Assembly (NCBI RefSeq): GCF_011759375.1
Contig: NZ_JAARML010000002.1
Coordinates: 2,108,001 to 2,172,000, forward strand
DNA from: Paraflavitalea devenefica
Lineage (GTDB): Bacteria > Bacteroidota > Bacteroidia > Chitinophagales > Chitinophagaceae
DNA length: 64,000 nt
Direction: 5' to 3'
In this document: positions 56,101 through 63,139 of the stretch, piece by piece
Layout of the letters: each line of letters begins with the position of its first letter
Position numbering within the stretch: position 1 is the first letter of the stretch
Program-made: the position numbers and the translations under genes
The notes under the pieces: generated by a model
Told to the model about the DNA's origin: nothing
The model's database searches: none
The model's input: only the letters and a program-made list of their open reading frames with translations

Positions 56101-57558
56101 GGCGTGCCGCTGAACAGGCAACGCCTGGCGCGTACCTGGAAAGTGCAGGAAACAGGCAATGTGGGTACAGTTACCATCCAGGCGCCTGCCAACAGCAGCA
56201 GCGCCACCGTGAAATTGCCATTGGAACTGGATGCTACGGCCTACCTGCTGGTAAGCACTACCGGCGATTTTGTGAATGATGTAACCGAAATCCCCATGAC
56301 GCTGAATGGTACCGATTGGGAAGCGGCTGTTGACTTTACCAGTGGCCAGTATTTCACCTTTGCTACCAATGATGCCTGTGTATCTGCTGTTCCTTTATTA
56401 ACTACCTATGGCGCTTCGGCCACAACAGCTACAGATGAATGTTATGTGGGTGGATGGATCCTGTTCAGGGACCCGGTAGATAATACCAAATTCGTGGCAG
56501 GTATTTATGATCCTGCCGGTTTGATAGACCGTTCAAAAATATCTGCGAAAGTAGATGCGGCCAGGCCGTTTGCTGATCTGGGCGAAGGAAGTTCTACAAA
56601 GGCAGTGCGCCTCATGCGCCGTATGCTGCAGGTAGATTGTGCTGCCTGCTACGATGCAGTGGCCAATCCAACGCCCGGCTTTACAGTACGCATGTTCTAT
56701 GCGCCTGATGAAAAGGCCGGTGCGGAAAGTGTGGAAACCAACAACATGGAAGCCATTAAAACAGCCAATGGTATCACCGATCCGCATGTATTCAAGTGGT
56801 TCAAAGCGGCCGGTAAAACCATTGATGACGTGATCACCGGTCTTGCTCCGGGAGGTATTGCCGCCGGCGGACAGGAATGGTTTGATGGAGCGTTGACAAC
56901 CGGACAACTGGGCGGTGTTGATTATGTGGATTTTGCATCTGTCAACAGCTTCTCCACCTTTGGCGGTATATGGTCTGTCAACCTGCAGGCGGTGCTTCCT
57001 GTTACCTGGCTCCATGTACAGGCGCTTCCCATGGGTAGCAATACCATAAGGGTGAAATGGGCAGTTACTGCCCAGATTAACAATGCAGGGTTCACGGTGG
57101 AAAGGAGCGAGGATGGGCGACGTTATCAGCCCATTGCCACGGTGGCGCCGCAGGCTGATAATCCGGGTATGCCTTCTTACTACTCAATAGATGATAACAA
57201 GGTATCGCAAGGTGTTACTTATTACTATCGCATCAGGCAAATGGACCTGGATGGCCGTGTAGGCTATTCAAAGATCGTGACTGCAAAACTGAATGCGGGT
57301 GGCCTGCAATACCTGCAGATCAAGCCCAACCCGGTATCAGGTACCCTCCGGTGGGAAGTAAACGTTTCCCGGCCACAGTCCCTGCAGGTCAGCATCATTG
57401 ACATAAAGGGCAGGGTGCTGCGTGAAAAGAAAATGCAGGCACAGGCAGGCAGCAACCAGTACAGCATGGAAGGGGCAATATTCAGCCGGGGAGCTTACCT
57501 GCTGAAGATCATAGGAGAAGATGGAACCATCATGACAGAGCAGTTTATAGTACCGTAG
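47197..57558 (+). CDS. Giant T9SS-secreted modular protein (3453 aa)
   Basis: One uninterrupted frame of 10.4 kb. Residues 1-31 are a signal peptide (FLFVLLLLAATTTHA). Residues about 32-560 form a right-handed parallel beta-helix (SNGNNAGAGSLRQAILDANA, many N-x-T/I-T-I-x-N turns). Six repeated modules of about 400-420 residues follow, described separately. Near the end come a Cys-containing domain (about 3060-3270), an Fn3-like segment (about 3290-3370: AQINNAGFTVERSEDGRRYQPI) and a type A T9SS sorting domain (about 3373-3453: LQIKPNPVSGTLRWEVN...AYLLKIIGEDG...QFIVP). The protein should be exported by Sec and then by T9SS to the cell surface, where the beta-helix and lectin-like modules could bind or process glycans or mediate adhesion. 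Confidence 0.93.
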   Translation: MKKYLPLFGCRIAPVSFLFVLLLLAATTTHATDFVVSNGNNAGAGSLRQAILDANANASVPHTITFTVTGVINITTSLPTITRPVTIDGGSPGTVTISGPGGNNTIALFVLGTGSGGSTIRNLTMRNTGIEPIRLSVALSNVTIENMVLTQTSTHYMNRAILANAAVTGLTIKNVTVTGLEDKMYGIYLAGNATNVMIDGYNLSAGGGMTARGIQVTGVANGFTLKNSIIDLDDPATNDDGDYGIVFSTSAINVTIDSCTFRDNEINAIYCGAGVNTFNLKNSRFDNLDGWTRNKFVFFNTNSANITIDKNIFNADYRSGADDGDFALDLNGASNQTMTITNNQFIENDTVGIYLGGGALTNNHDNILIKGNAFTRNGNGNNATGGIDFLARNLTSDGGAVLITENTFTDNNGIAVIVHPGNTTTYVLPNFTISKNIIYNTKSTWGAVRAQYVDKIIITQNSIYNNQGLGIELYAAANCGYEGTTYTPQILSSVETAAGVYTVTVKMPTICGSGNCSLELFSNEAGVKGVGGQHYVTTIPGLGSGNRVLTGVTGTFPEITGAPYGFWTATLRVNNNCGTSEFSNKKAIKPNGPAGISNGIAVWLRGDDISVANAEPTASGQTITGWEEFSGVGPSATTVINNPLTKLSGINFNPVADMDADGIRGHFSGAPSWITTPTATTVGVFNPLSVSASGDRFYCLFSQAGSDYNTNSAQIEFYRTGNNINSYRGSTLLNPAIPGTTGVMALNRPGVFSSVTSATNHTSYYNGANMGSGNYSKGNFAVSQWFVGTGYNSTDGWASQAEVDFAEVFTYNRVLSATELQKVQSYMALKYGIAMKQNYVLSSGTLVWDVTANAAYSKQIAALVRDNLSVLHQKQAKAFHTDEVISIALGDELATTNKDNEDTIANNLSVFMWGNDSASTAYTKAFTAGTYSSTRMHRVWKVQKTNWADQDITITVTGAKTNNYLLISTDPTFASISQELPLSNTGTITLSSAQLANGVYFTFGRQQKAPGGVALGLGVWTKADEGITMTGTNVTAWQDQGPSQRVWPRGNTSAIGWSDAAFNYNPVVQFTGVNYFLFSQFTPAYTQGEVFSVQSSAVNNVASFPWQLGGTSGSTAVHYRWTDNNMYLHFGTNARRNFAFTGKNLALPAILNVNTAANSWTASLDGKVMSGPNAFTTSFAQAITNNYIGAGHNAAFNGSLPEVILYNRKLNATERQQVNSYMAIRYGITLDQTIPADYLASDGTTTMWKASDNTGYANNLAGIGRDEIGSLYQKQSRSINTAATGNLIAMAVGSELAASNADNTDTITNNKSFLVWGDNNGAITYTTNITGDNVTLRMPRVWKVDKTNWASRDITLKLFGNVTNAYLLISNSASFATIDQELPINPDSTITINSDLLPDGAYFTFGKQIVGPGYVNAGVQVWLRADDGVSANNTWFDYSGNDANAEQTVVANQPVLTTAVNNFNPAYRFNGTTHYLDVPYSAGFNGNVTAYTVHTQPVASGFRTPLASRNSSGSVSKGWNYYRNVNIRESWTGTNTASWSILTGGATTLNVPEIIGLDATLGSGNSVKHIYSNGQTVATATNGTYITNATAPLRIGAISDGPSLWWNGDIAETVVYNRVLTASEQKHVESYLALKYGITLNQTTPTDYVATDWDGTTGTKMWTASKNGSYNKNIAGIGRDDKTTLYQKQSRSASDSLITIAAGGTIAADNASNGADIDDLSFFAWADDGGAATFSVAITSVTNATNRMARVWKIDRTNWSDQDVTFKAVQGGDRYLLVHATDPTFGAGTVEYPINTATGTVTINTADLPDGAYFTLGAKIVGPACVNTGIVTWLRADYAAAPNSWADFSGNQVSAAMDTAAKQPALIAGGLNYNTALQFTASTDYMKIPQASISGKFPTGNAARTLIGVGISTTATDQLLFSYGSFVANQSSGLRKQANQAATFEGMGAPSGLVGPANSFPNNKVTIISGRYTGGATGRASLYTNDTSALASATMNWNTVISAEGAQIGKYVGESRYWNGNIGEVIVYNRNLTDDEFQRVSSYLALKYGITLDQSPATDYIASDGTTRMWTAADNTGYAKRVTGIGRDDCTELYQKQSLSVDTGIVAMAIGDAVQASNAANSDSITNDNSWFVFADDGGAVQYNTDLSGLEGITTRMARTWKADKTNWADAGVTFKLTGGNDKIYMVVSADATFDGADAAYKLDENGNVTITTDLIPDGAYFTFAKELNGPGYVNVGVQFWMRADDNVSTVDTWNDYSGNDNHATQATAASQPVAVANSVNYNPAFDFDGTDDYMDFATNAGISGTNPFTVVSVQMRHTLGGYDAILSNQGTATNGFHSMYNPSNKYVVNATGQTAFESTGTYATANIPYLNATTRSGNTFSFYTRGAADGGGTAGWSFLGNNLRIGNRGASADLAFDGHIHEVIVYNRALPANELRRAHSYLALKYGITLSGDYIATDGTTSYWTIANNTGYLANIAGIGRDDNTGLYQKQSRSVNTAGNGNMVAMGLTAIAATNKDNTSTIADDLSFLVWGDNAGTGTKTTEYPTSLDPGGCSRITRLQREWKVQKTGSVNDLQVKVYLTGLVPTSTTLSDLRLLIDDDGDFSSGATTVTDAGAYDAATQVVTFDGINFTDGQYFTVVTDLTNQAPGGVITNLYTWYRADKGITTATGVNVAADQSAVPKDITQATAGAQPAYNTTSNLINFNPGLGLDGTNDVLSSGAITYSATPNGEDLFAVVLPNNATGARNVIGFGNATAGQGTELRYNANVLQYASKAAGAIQTIANPVASNGVAQLANGNRTSAGAANLLLNGTSVATGTISQQPANTALNIGARRNAATPDQFFNGQVAEVAVYNRQLTAAEREKVESYFAIKYGITLPHNYVDPAGTPVWDITTNTGYGFNITGIGRDDCNGLHQKQSKSVNTTEALVTLGNYVGIATTNAGNANAMDNATALLLGDNNANRTAWTATGVPLNRQRLARTWKVQETGNVGTVTIQAPANSSSATVKLPLELDATAYLLVSTTGDFVNDVTEIPMTLNGTDWEAAVDFTSGQYFTFATNDACVSAVPLLTTYGASATTATDECYVGGWILFRDPVDNTKFVAGIYDPAGLIDRSKISAKVDAARPFADLGEGSSTKAVRLMRRMLQVDCAACYDAVANPTPGFTVRMFYAPDEKAGAESVETNNMEAIKTANGITDPHVFKWFKAAGKTIDDVITGLAPGGIAAGGQEWFDGALTTGQLGGVDYVDFASVNSFSTFGGIWSVNLQAVLPVTWLHVQALPMGSNTIRVKWAVTAQINNAGFTVERSEDGRRYQPIATVAPQADNPGMPSYYSIDDNKVSQGVTYYYRIRQMDLDGRVGYSKIVTAKLNAGGLQYLQIKPNPVSGTLRWEVNVSRPQSLQVSIIDIKGRVLREKKMQAQAGSNQYSMEGAIFSRGAYLLKIIGEDGTIMTEQFIVP
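48991..56379 (+). repeat. Six ~410-residue LamG-like/GIGRDD modules in the giant protein
   Basis: Modules start at about residues 599, 1018, 1415, 1829, 2237 and 2655 with variants of GVxVWLRADDGVS. Each then contains a concanavalin/LamG-like sandwich, a VYNRxLTAxExxxVxSYLALKYGITL helix, (V/A)AGIGRDDxxxLYQKQSRSVNT and a final YFTFG strand. The spacing is 397-419 residues. The first module is the most divergent (ALVRDNLSVLHQKQ). The layout matches a family of uncharacterised Bacteroidota surface modules (DUF8202-like by my recollection). Confidence 0.85.
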
Positions 57559-57563
57559 ATAAG

Positions 57564-57650
57564 CTACGGGCAACGAGCTGTGAGCTGCGAGCAGTTATAG
57601 GGTAAGCGGCTCGCAGCTCGTAGCTCACAGCTTGCGGCTAACGTCCCGTA
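57564..57650. terminator. Long imperfect inverted repeat between convergent genes
   Basis: Arms contain CTACGGG/CCCGTA, GAGCTGTGAGCT/AGCTCACAGCTT and GCGAGC/GCTCGC, with a ~16-base loop. It lies between the giant gene and the convergent LacI gene and enters the last bases of the latter. It may act as a bidirectional terminator. The arms are built from reiterated GAGCTGCGAGC-like words. Confidence 0.7.
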
Positions 57651-58651
57651 GATTCCCGCGGGATCAATACAGAAGGCACAATAATAGTTTCTGATTTCAG
57701 CGGGTTATCGCTTTTCTTGAGGCTGTTGAACAACACAGAGGCCGCCATTTTACCCATCTCAAAAGCCGGCTGGGTAACAGTAGTAAGGGAGGGGTTCAAT
57801 ATAGGTGCAGTAGACTGGTTGGAAAAACTGATTACTTTAACATTACCCGGTATGGCCACTTTTAATTCCTTACAAGCCAGGTAGATGCCGGCCGTTAATT
57901 TTTCTACCGAAGCAATAATGCCATCCGGCCGGTCTTTGCGTTGTAATAGCTTTTTGATGATGGCATAATTCTCCGTCTCATCATCGGTGCACACTACCAG
58001 GTCTTCCTCCCGGAAAGGAAAGTGGTGGGCAGCCAGTGCCTGCTGGCAGCCTGTAAGCCTGTTTTTGCTGATGGACAGGCGTTCGGAGATTGTTAAATAG
58101 GCAATGCGTTTGCAACCTTGCTCTATAAGATGCTGGGCGGCCAGGTAGCCACTTTCCCGGTCATTGGTCGTGATACGTGTAGTCGCCGTTTCTTCACACA
58201 CGCGATCAAAGAATACAACGGGGATATCGCGCTGCATCATTTCACTGATGTGTTCATCATGGGTAGTTTCATTAGATACAGAGATCAGTACGCCATCTAC
58301 CCGTCCGCTCTGGAAATCAGTAAGGATGGCCTGCTCCCGGTCAAAGCGTTCATGCGTAAGATAAATAAGTACATGGTAGCCCTTTTCACGCGCTACGGAT
58401 TCAATACCATTAATGGCTACAGAGAAAAAGCTGTCGGCTACTTCCGGCAATACAACGGCAATCGTCTTGCTTTTCCTTTTGCGCAGGCTGCTGGCATAGG
58501 GGTTGGGAACATAATTCAGCTTTTTGGCCAGCTCCAGTACCTTCTGTTTGGTTTGCTCACTGATCTCATGACTGTCAGTAAATACTTTCGATACTGTTGA
58601 TACAGAAAGGCGCAGTTCTTTCGCCAACATTTTCATGCTGATATTAGCCAT
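57638..58651 (-). CDS. LacI-family transcriptional regulator
   Basis: 337 residues from the ATG at 58651; the longer start at 58672 adds MGHTKDY before the usual N-terminus. The HTH is at about residues 4-50 (MKMLAKELRLSVSTVSKVF, then a hinge helix VPNPYASSLRKRKSK). The periplasmic-binding-protein-like sugar domain follows (IAVVLPEVADSFFSVAING, RVDGVLISVSNETT, DIPVVFFDRV, PDGIIASVEKLTAG). It is divergent from the myo-inositol oxygenase gene with 143 bases between, the usual arrangement for a repressor controlling its neighbour. The ligand (inositol or a derivative) is inferred from context. The 3' end overlaps the inverted repeat at 57564-57650. Confidence 0.92.
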   Translation of the reverse strand: MANISMKMLAKELRLSVSTVSKVFTDSHEISEQTKQKVLELAKKLNYVPNPYASSLRKRKSKTIAVVLPEVADSFFSVAINGIESVAREKGYHVLIYLTHERFDREQAILTDFQSGRVDGVLISVSNETTHDEHISEMMQRDIPVVFFDRVCEETATTRITTNDRESGYLAAQHLIEQGCKRIAYLTISERLSISKNRLTGCQQALAAHHFPFREEDLVVCTDDETENYAIIKKLLQRKDRPDGIIASVEKLTAGIYLACKELKVAIPGNVKVISFSNQSTAPILNPSLTTVTQPAFEMGKMAASVLFNSLKKSDNPLKSETIIVPSVLIPRESTGR

Positions 58652-58794
58652 ATAGTCCTTGGTATGGCCCAAAAATAACCAATTCCACGCAACTGGTTTC
58701 GTAAATAAAAACCGGATAACCCGTTAAATAAAACCAAAAACTTCTCAAATTAGTGGTGCCAATACTGTAAATACTATTCATAAATGATTGCCGT

Positions 58795-59682
58795 ATGACA
58801 CCTGTTAACAAACTTTCACAAGCCGAGATCAATCCCCTGAAGAGCCTTGATGAATGGGAAGACGACGTATTGGAGCGTTACCCTGATCCGGAGGCCATTG
58901 CTACTTCCAAAAAGACAGCCGAATACAGGAATTATGAAACCCCGGGACGGGACACCGTGCGGGAATTCTACAGGTTGAACCATACCTATCAGACCTACGA
59001 CTTCGTACAGGAAAAAAGAGCCGACTACCTGAAATTTGATAAGAAGGAAATGCCTGTATGGGATGCCTTCCAGTTCCTGAACCAACTGGTGGATGATTCC
59101 GATCCCGATACCGACCTGGACCAGTTCCAGCACCTCTTACAAACTTCCGAAGCCATCCGTGCCGATGGACATCCTGACTGGATGGTGATGGTTGGCCTCA
59201 TGCATGATATGGGTAAAGTACTGTGCTTGTTTGGCGAACCACAATGGGCAGTAGTAGGAGATACCTTCCCGGTAGGATGCGCCTATTCCGGTAAAATTGT
59301 GTATCCTGAATTCTTTGCCAATAACCCGGATTATTCTGATACCCGCTACAATACACAATATGGTGTTTATACACCCGGCTGTGGCCTGCGCAACGTGCAC
59401 ATGTCATGGGGCCATGATGAGTACGTGTACCAGATGATGAAAGATTACTTGCCCGAATCCGGTTTGTACATGCTGCGTTATCATTCTTTCTATGCCTGGC
59501 ACCGCGAAGGAGAATATGAGTACCTGCTGGACGACCATGACCGGGAAATGCTGAAATGGGTAAAGCTGTTCAATCCATACGATCTGTATTCGAAGAATCC
59601 CACACCGCCCGACTGGAATAAACTACGGCCCTACTACCAGGAACTGGCCAATAAATACTTACCCGAAAGATTAAAGTTTTAA
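58795..59682 (+). CDS. miox: myo-Inositol oxygenase
   Basis: 295 residues, cytoplasmic di-iron enzyme that cleaves myo-inositol with O2 to D-glucuronate. It closely resembles the animal enzyme. All six iron ligands can be placed: H113 (QFQHLLQTSE), H137 and D138 (GLMHDMGKVL), H207 (SWGHDEYVYQ), H230 (LRYHSFYAWH) and D263 (NPYDLYSKN). The substrate-side K141 is also present, and FGEPQWAVVGDTFPVGC is nearly identical to the human sequence as I recall it. MIOX is common in eukaryotes and patchy in bacteria, so transfer is possible. It is divergent from a LacI regulator and followed by a SusC/SusD pair, suggesting use of inositol-containing compounds. Confidence 0.93.
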   Translation: MTPVNKLSQAEINPLKSLDEWEDDVLERYPDPEAIATSKKTAEYRNYETPGRDTVREFYRLNHTYQTYDFVQEKRADYLKFDKKEMPVWDAFQFLNQLVDDSDPDTDLDQFQHLLQTSEAIRADGHPDWMVMVGLMHDMGKVLCLFGEPQWAVVGDTFPVGCAYSGKIVYPEFFANNPDYSDTRYNTQYGVYTPGCGLRNVHMSWGHDEYVYQMMKDYLPESGLYMLRYHSFYAWHREGEYEYLLDDHDREMLKWVKLFNPYDLYSKNPTPPDWNKLRPYYQELANKYLPERLKF

Positions 59683-59709
59683 TATAGTTTTTCAGACCTG
59701 ACAGCACGT

Positions 59710-59762
59710 AAGGTGGGTCGCCCTGCAGCGCAGCAAGGCAGCCCGGCGGGGCGGCTCACCTT
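59710..59762. terminator. GC-rich hairpin after miox
   Basis: AAGGTGgGtCGCC pairs with GGCGgCtCACCTT through about 13 pairs (two G-U) around a GC-rich loop. It begins about 28 bases after the miox stop. There is only a short T-run, so it is a possible terminator. Confidence 0.55.
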
Positions 59763-59802
59763 TAAGTTCAAGCTGACATTGGCAATCCTTCAACAAAATC
59801 AT

Positions 59803-59840
59803 GGTGACAATGTGCTGTCCGGCACAGTGCCGTTGTCACC
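59803..59840. other. Second strong hairpin, possible small RNA or terminator
   Basis: GGTGACAA pairs with TTGTCACC, and the stem continues through G-U pairs to CTGT/ACAG with a 5-base loop (CCGGC), about 16 pairs in all. No T-run follows. It lies 200 bases before the SusC ATG. Confidence 0.5.
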
Positions 59841-60039
59841 TATTCAATAACCCAAACCTGCATCCTCTACTAAAAACCTTCCTCGTTTATTTCGATTTCC
59901 GGACTATGAAGTAGTAATAAGCGCATGATGCTGTTTTACCAGTTTCATTTTTTTTGCTCCTGTTTAATAATTGTATGATAAACACTTATTTAAAGGGACG
60001 CAAGCGGAATCCTTTTATAATAACCACCAAACAAACGCT

Positions 60040-63000
60040 ATGCAAGTGTTGCCATTTCAACGATGCTGTAAGGCCCGGACTGTTTTGATGACGGGATTGA
60101 TCTGCCTGTCGGGCATTGCAGGGGCCAATGTGCCTTTTCATGCTGCCAACGATTTTGACCTGCCTGCCCCGCAACAGGCCGGGGGAGAAGTGAGCGGTGT
60201 TGTAAAAGACGCTGCCGGTAAACCCGTACAGGGCGTTACCATTACCATCAAAGGAACCAAAAACTCAAAAGTTTCCGGTGCCGACGGAAGCTTTACCATT
60301 AAAGCAAAGAAGGGTGATGTACTCGTATTCAGCGCTGTTTCTTATGCTCCGCAGGAAATAACAGTGGGCGACGCCACTACATATGATATTGCATTAACTG
60401 CCGCTGCTACTACCATGGGCGATGTGGTGGTAGTGGGATATGGCAGAAGCTCCCGCAAAAACCTTACGACGGCTGTTACCAGCGTTAAACCCGAAGAGCT
60501 CAACAAGGGCGCTATCAGTGATGTAGGACAAATGCTGCAGGGTAAAGTACCCGGATTGAATATTACCCGCAGTGGTGATCCCAACAGGGCCAGCGCCATG
60601 ATCCTGCGGGGTGTTTCTACCCTGGGTGGATCACAGTCGCCGTTCTTTGTAATAGATGGTGTACCCGGCGCTGATATTTCTGTGATCGCGCCCGATGATA
60701 TCGCTTCCATTGACGTATTGAAAGATGCGGCTGCTACGGCTATCTATGGTAACAGGGCTGCCAATGGGGTGATCATCGTTACTACCAGGAAAGGGAAAAA
60801 AGGACAGGCTGTGGTAGGATACAATGGGTATATAGGGGTGGAAAAAGTAGCCAACAAGCTGGATATGATGGATGCCAATCAACTCAGGGCTTTTCTCGCA
60901 GCTAATAACCTGGCGCTTTCGCCCAATGATGATAAAGGCGCCAATACCAATTGGCAGGAGGCTGTGCAAAGAAGTTCAGCCGTTTCACACAACCACAACA
61001 TTTCTGTGAGCGGTGGCGGTGAGCACAGCACCTATAGCGCCAGTGTTAACTATTTTGATCAGCAGGGTATCATATTGACCAGCGGGTTACAACGTGTTAT
61101 TGCCCGGCTGGCCCTGGAACAATATGCGCTGAATGATAAAGTGAAACTGGGGTTATCTGTTTCCAACTCCAACAGTGATGCCAAACTGGTGCCTTACCGC
61201 AATACGGTGCTGGCCCAGATGATCACCTATTTGCCGGTATCGCCCGTAAAAAATGCGAATGGCACCTATTTCGATAACTTTACCAATACCGGTTACTACA
61301 ATCCCGTTTCCCTGATCAATCATGGCAACGAGAACCTGAAATACAATAACCTCATTGCTAACCTTACGGCACAGGTAAAATTGCCCCTGGGACTTACTTA
61401 TGACGTGAATATTGCCTACCAGAATTTTACCACGCTTTATGGTGCTTACTATGATAAGTATTATACTACCTATTATAATAATATCCGCAGTACCCCCGAT
61501 CCGCCCGCTAACCCCACTTTTATAACACTGACCGGCAGCAATGGCTATGCAGTGCGCAATACCTACCAAACGACCAATAAAATACTGGAAACCTATTTTA
61601 CCTGGAACAAGCAGTTTGGTGAACATACGGTCACTGCTGTATTGGGATATTCCTACCAGGATAATGTAGTGAACGACGGGTTCCAGACCACTACTACTAA
61701 TTTTTCCGTAGACAATACCGGTTTTTATAACCTCGCCCTGAGCAACCCCTATGCGGTATCTGCTTTCCGGGTAGACTATGGTGGTACCGGCATGTACCAG
61801 AAAACCAAGCTGATATCAGACTTCTTCCGGGTAAACTATAATTACAAGGACAAGTATTTATTACAAGGCTCTATACGCCGGGATGGTGGTTCCATGTTTG
61901 GCGCCAACCACCAATGGGGATACTTTCCCTCTGTGGGCGCCGCATGGCGTATCATTGAAGAAAGCTTTATGGACAAACAAAGCCTGCTCAGCGACCTGAA
62001 ACTGAGGGTCAGCTATGGTGAAACAGGTAACGGCATTGGCTTTAATCCCTATACGTCCCAGTTTTCCTTCAACAGCTATGGCACCTACTACAACAATGGT
62101 TCGCAGGTGAGCGCCATTGGCGCCAGCCGTTCTGCCAATCCCGACCTGGGCTGGGAAAAAACAGCCACTACCAATATCGGGTTAGACTTTGCTTTCGGGA
62201 AGGGACGCATCAGTGGTTCATTGGAATTGTATAACAAGAAGACAACGGATATGATCTATGATTACCGGGTGAACGAAGCCATTGTGCCTACCGGCTTTAT
62301 TACCGCCAATGCCGGAAGCATGAGCAACAAGGGTATTGAGTTAAGCCTCAATGCAACCCCGGTAGCAAAAGGCGACTTTACCTGGAGCACCTCCCTGAAC
62401 CTGGCGCACAATACCAATAAGATCATCGCCCTGTCTAATGAGCTGTTCAAAGGCGATTCCATACTGATTACCCAGCCCGATGGCAGTGGACAAACAAACA
62501 GCAAGCTGCAGATCATCAAAGCCGGCAAACCGGTAGGACAGTTCTTTACCCTGCAATATGCCGGTTTCGACAAGGCCTCCGGTCTGTCTCAATACGTCAA
62601 GGCTGATGGTTCCCTCACTACCAATCCTTCCATCGGTGTAGATTATCATTATATGGGCAGTCCGCAACCGAAATTATTACTGGGTTGGTCCAACAGTCTT
62701 AAATACAAAAACTTCGACTTTAATGTGTTCTTCCGGGGTGTAATGGGCAACAAGATCTTCAACGTTACCCGTGCCGATCTGTTCCGCCCCAGCACCGCAC
62801 AATACACCAATATCCTTACAGAAGTAGCCGGCGAGCCTATTACGGATGCCAACGCCCCCAAGTACTCTTCCCGGTTTATTGAAAATGGCAGCTATGTAAG
62901 GCTCGACAATGCAACGCTGGGATATACTTTTAAGAACATCAGCCCCTATATTAAAAATCTCCGGGCCTATGTATCCGCCAACAACCTGTTTGTGATCACC

Positions 63001-63117
63001 GGATACAAAGGCATTGATCCTGAGATCAACCAGGGTGGCCTGGCGCCGGGTATAGATGCCAATAACTTCTATCCAAAAACCCGGACGATCCTGATTGGGG
63101 CAAATGTTTCTTTCTAA
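60040..63117 (+). CDS. Second SusC/RagA-family TonB-linked transporter
   Basis: 1025 residues from the ATG at 60040; the frame is open from an upstream TTG at 59971, but only the later start gives a signal-like N-terminus (TVLMTGLICLSGIAGANVP). Then comes a carboxypeptidase-regulatory-like domain (VSGVVKDAAGKPVQGVTITI), a plug (GQMLQGKVPGLNIT, ILRGVSTLGGSQSPFFVIDG, VLKDAAATAIYGNRAANGV) and a barrel ending ILIGANVSF. It imports an oligomeric substrate with the SusD partner encoded 22 bases downstream. Context with LacI and inositol oxygenase suggests inositol-containing molecules, for example phytate- or galactinol-like compounds, but the substrate is not readable from the sequence. Confidence 0.94.
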   Translation: MQVLPFQRCCKARTVLMTGLICLSGIAGANVPFHAANDFDLPAPQQAGGEVSGVVKDAAGKPVQGVTITIKGTKNSKVSGADGSFTIKAKKGDVLVFSAVSYAPQEITVGDATTYDIALTAAATTMGDVVVVGYGRSSRKNLTTAVTSVKPEELNKGAISDVGQMLQGKVPGLNITRSGDPNRASAMILRGVSTLGGSQSPFFVIDGVPGADISVIAPDDIASIDVLKDAAATAIYGNRAANGVIIVTTRKGKKGQAVVGYNGYIGVEKVANKLDMMDANQLRAFLAANNLALSPNDDKGANTNWQEAVQRSSAVSHNHNISVSGGGEHSTYSASVNYFDQQGIILTSGLQRVIARLALEQYALNDKVKLGLSVSNSNSDAKLVPYRNTVLAQMITYLPVSPVKNANGTYFDNFTNTGYYNPVSLINHGNENLKYNNLIANLTAQVKLPLGLTYDVNIAYQNFTTLYGAYYDKYYTTYYNNIRSTPDPPANPTFITLTGSNGYAVRNTYQTTNKILETYFTWNKQFGEHTVTAVLGYSYQDNVVNDGFQTTTTNFSVDNTGFYNLALSNPYAVSAFRVDYGGTGMYQKTKLISDFFRVNYNYKDKYLLQGSIRRDGGSMFGANHQWGYFPSVGAAWRIIEESFMDKQSLLSDLKLRVSYGETGNGIGFNPYTSQFSFNSYGTYYNNGSQVSAIGASRSANPDLGWEKTATTNIGLDFAFGKGRISGSLELYNKKTTDMIYDYRVNEAIVPTGFITANAGSMSNKGIELSLNATPVAKGDFTWSTSLNLAHNTNKIIALSNELFKGDSILITQPDGSGQTNSKLQIIKAGKPVGQFFTLQYAGFDKASGLSQYVKADGSLTTNPSIGVDYHYMGSPQPKLLLGWSNSLKYKNFDFNVFFRGVMGNKIFNVTRADLFRPSTAQYTNILTEVAGEPITDANAPKYSSRFIENGSYVRLDNATLGYTFKNISPYIKNLRAYVSANNLFVITGYKGIDPEINQGGLAPGIDANNFYPKTRTILIGANVSF

Positions 63118-63139
63118 TGAACCTTCTTAAAAAAACTGT

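Larger units (their letters stand above)
59683..60039. other. Intergenic region with two hairpins
   Basis: 357 bases between the inositol oxygenase and the second SusC gene. No ORF with coding character. The left part holds two strong hairpins annotated next; the right part must contain the SusC promoter, for which no clear -33/-7 pair was found. Confidence 0.5.

Noticed and set aside
48991..56379. Regular repeats that could suggest a CRISPR array or satellite
   Set aside because: The period is about 1.2 kb, the similarity is at protein level, and the reading frame is continuous through all six units.
58695..58713. GGTTT-N9-AAACC inverted repeat as LacI operator
   Set aside because: The half-sites are only 5 bases and the centre lacks the CpG typical of LacI operators; a larger comparison would be needed.
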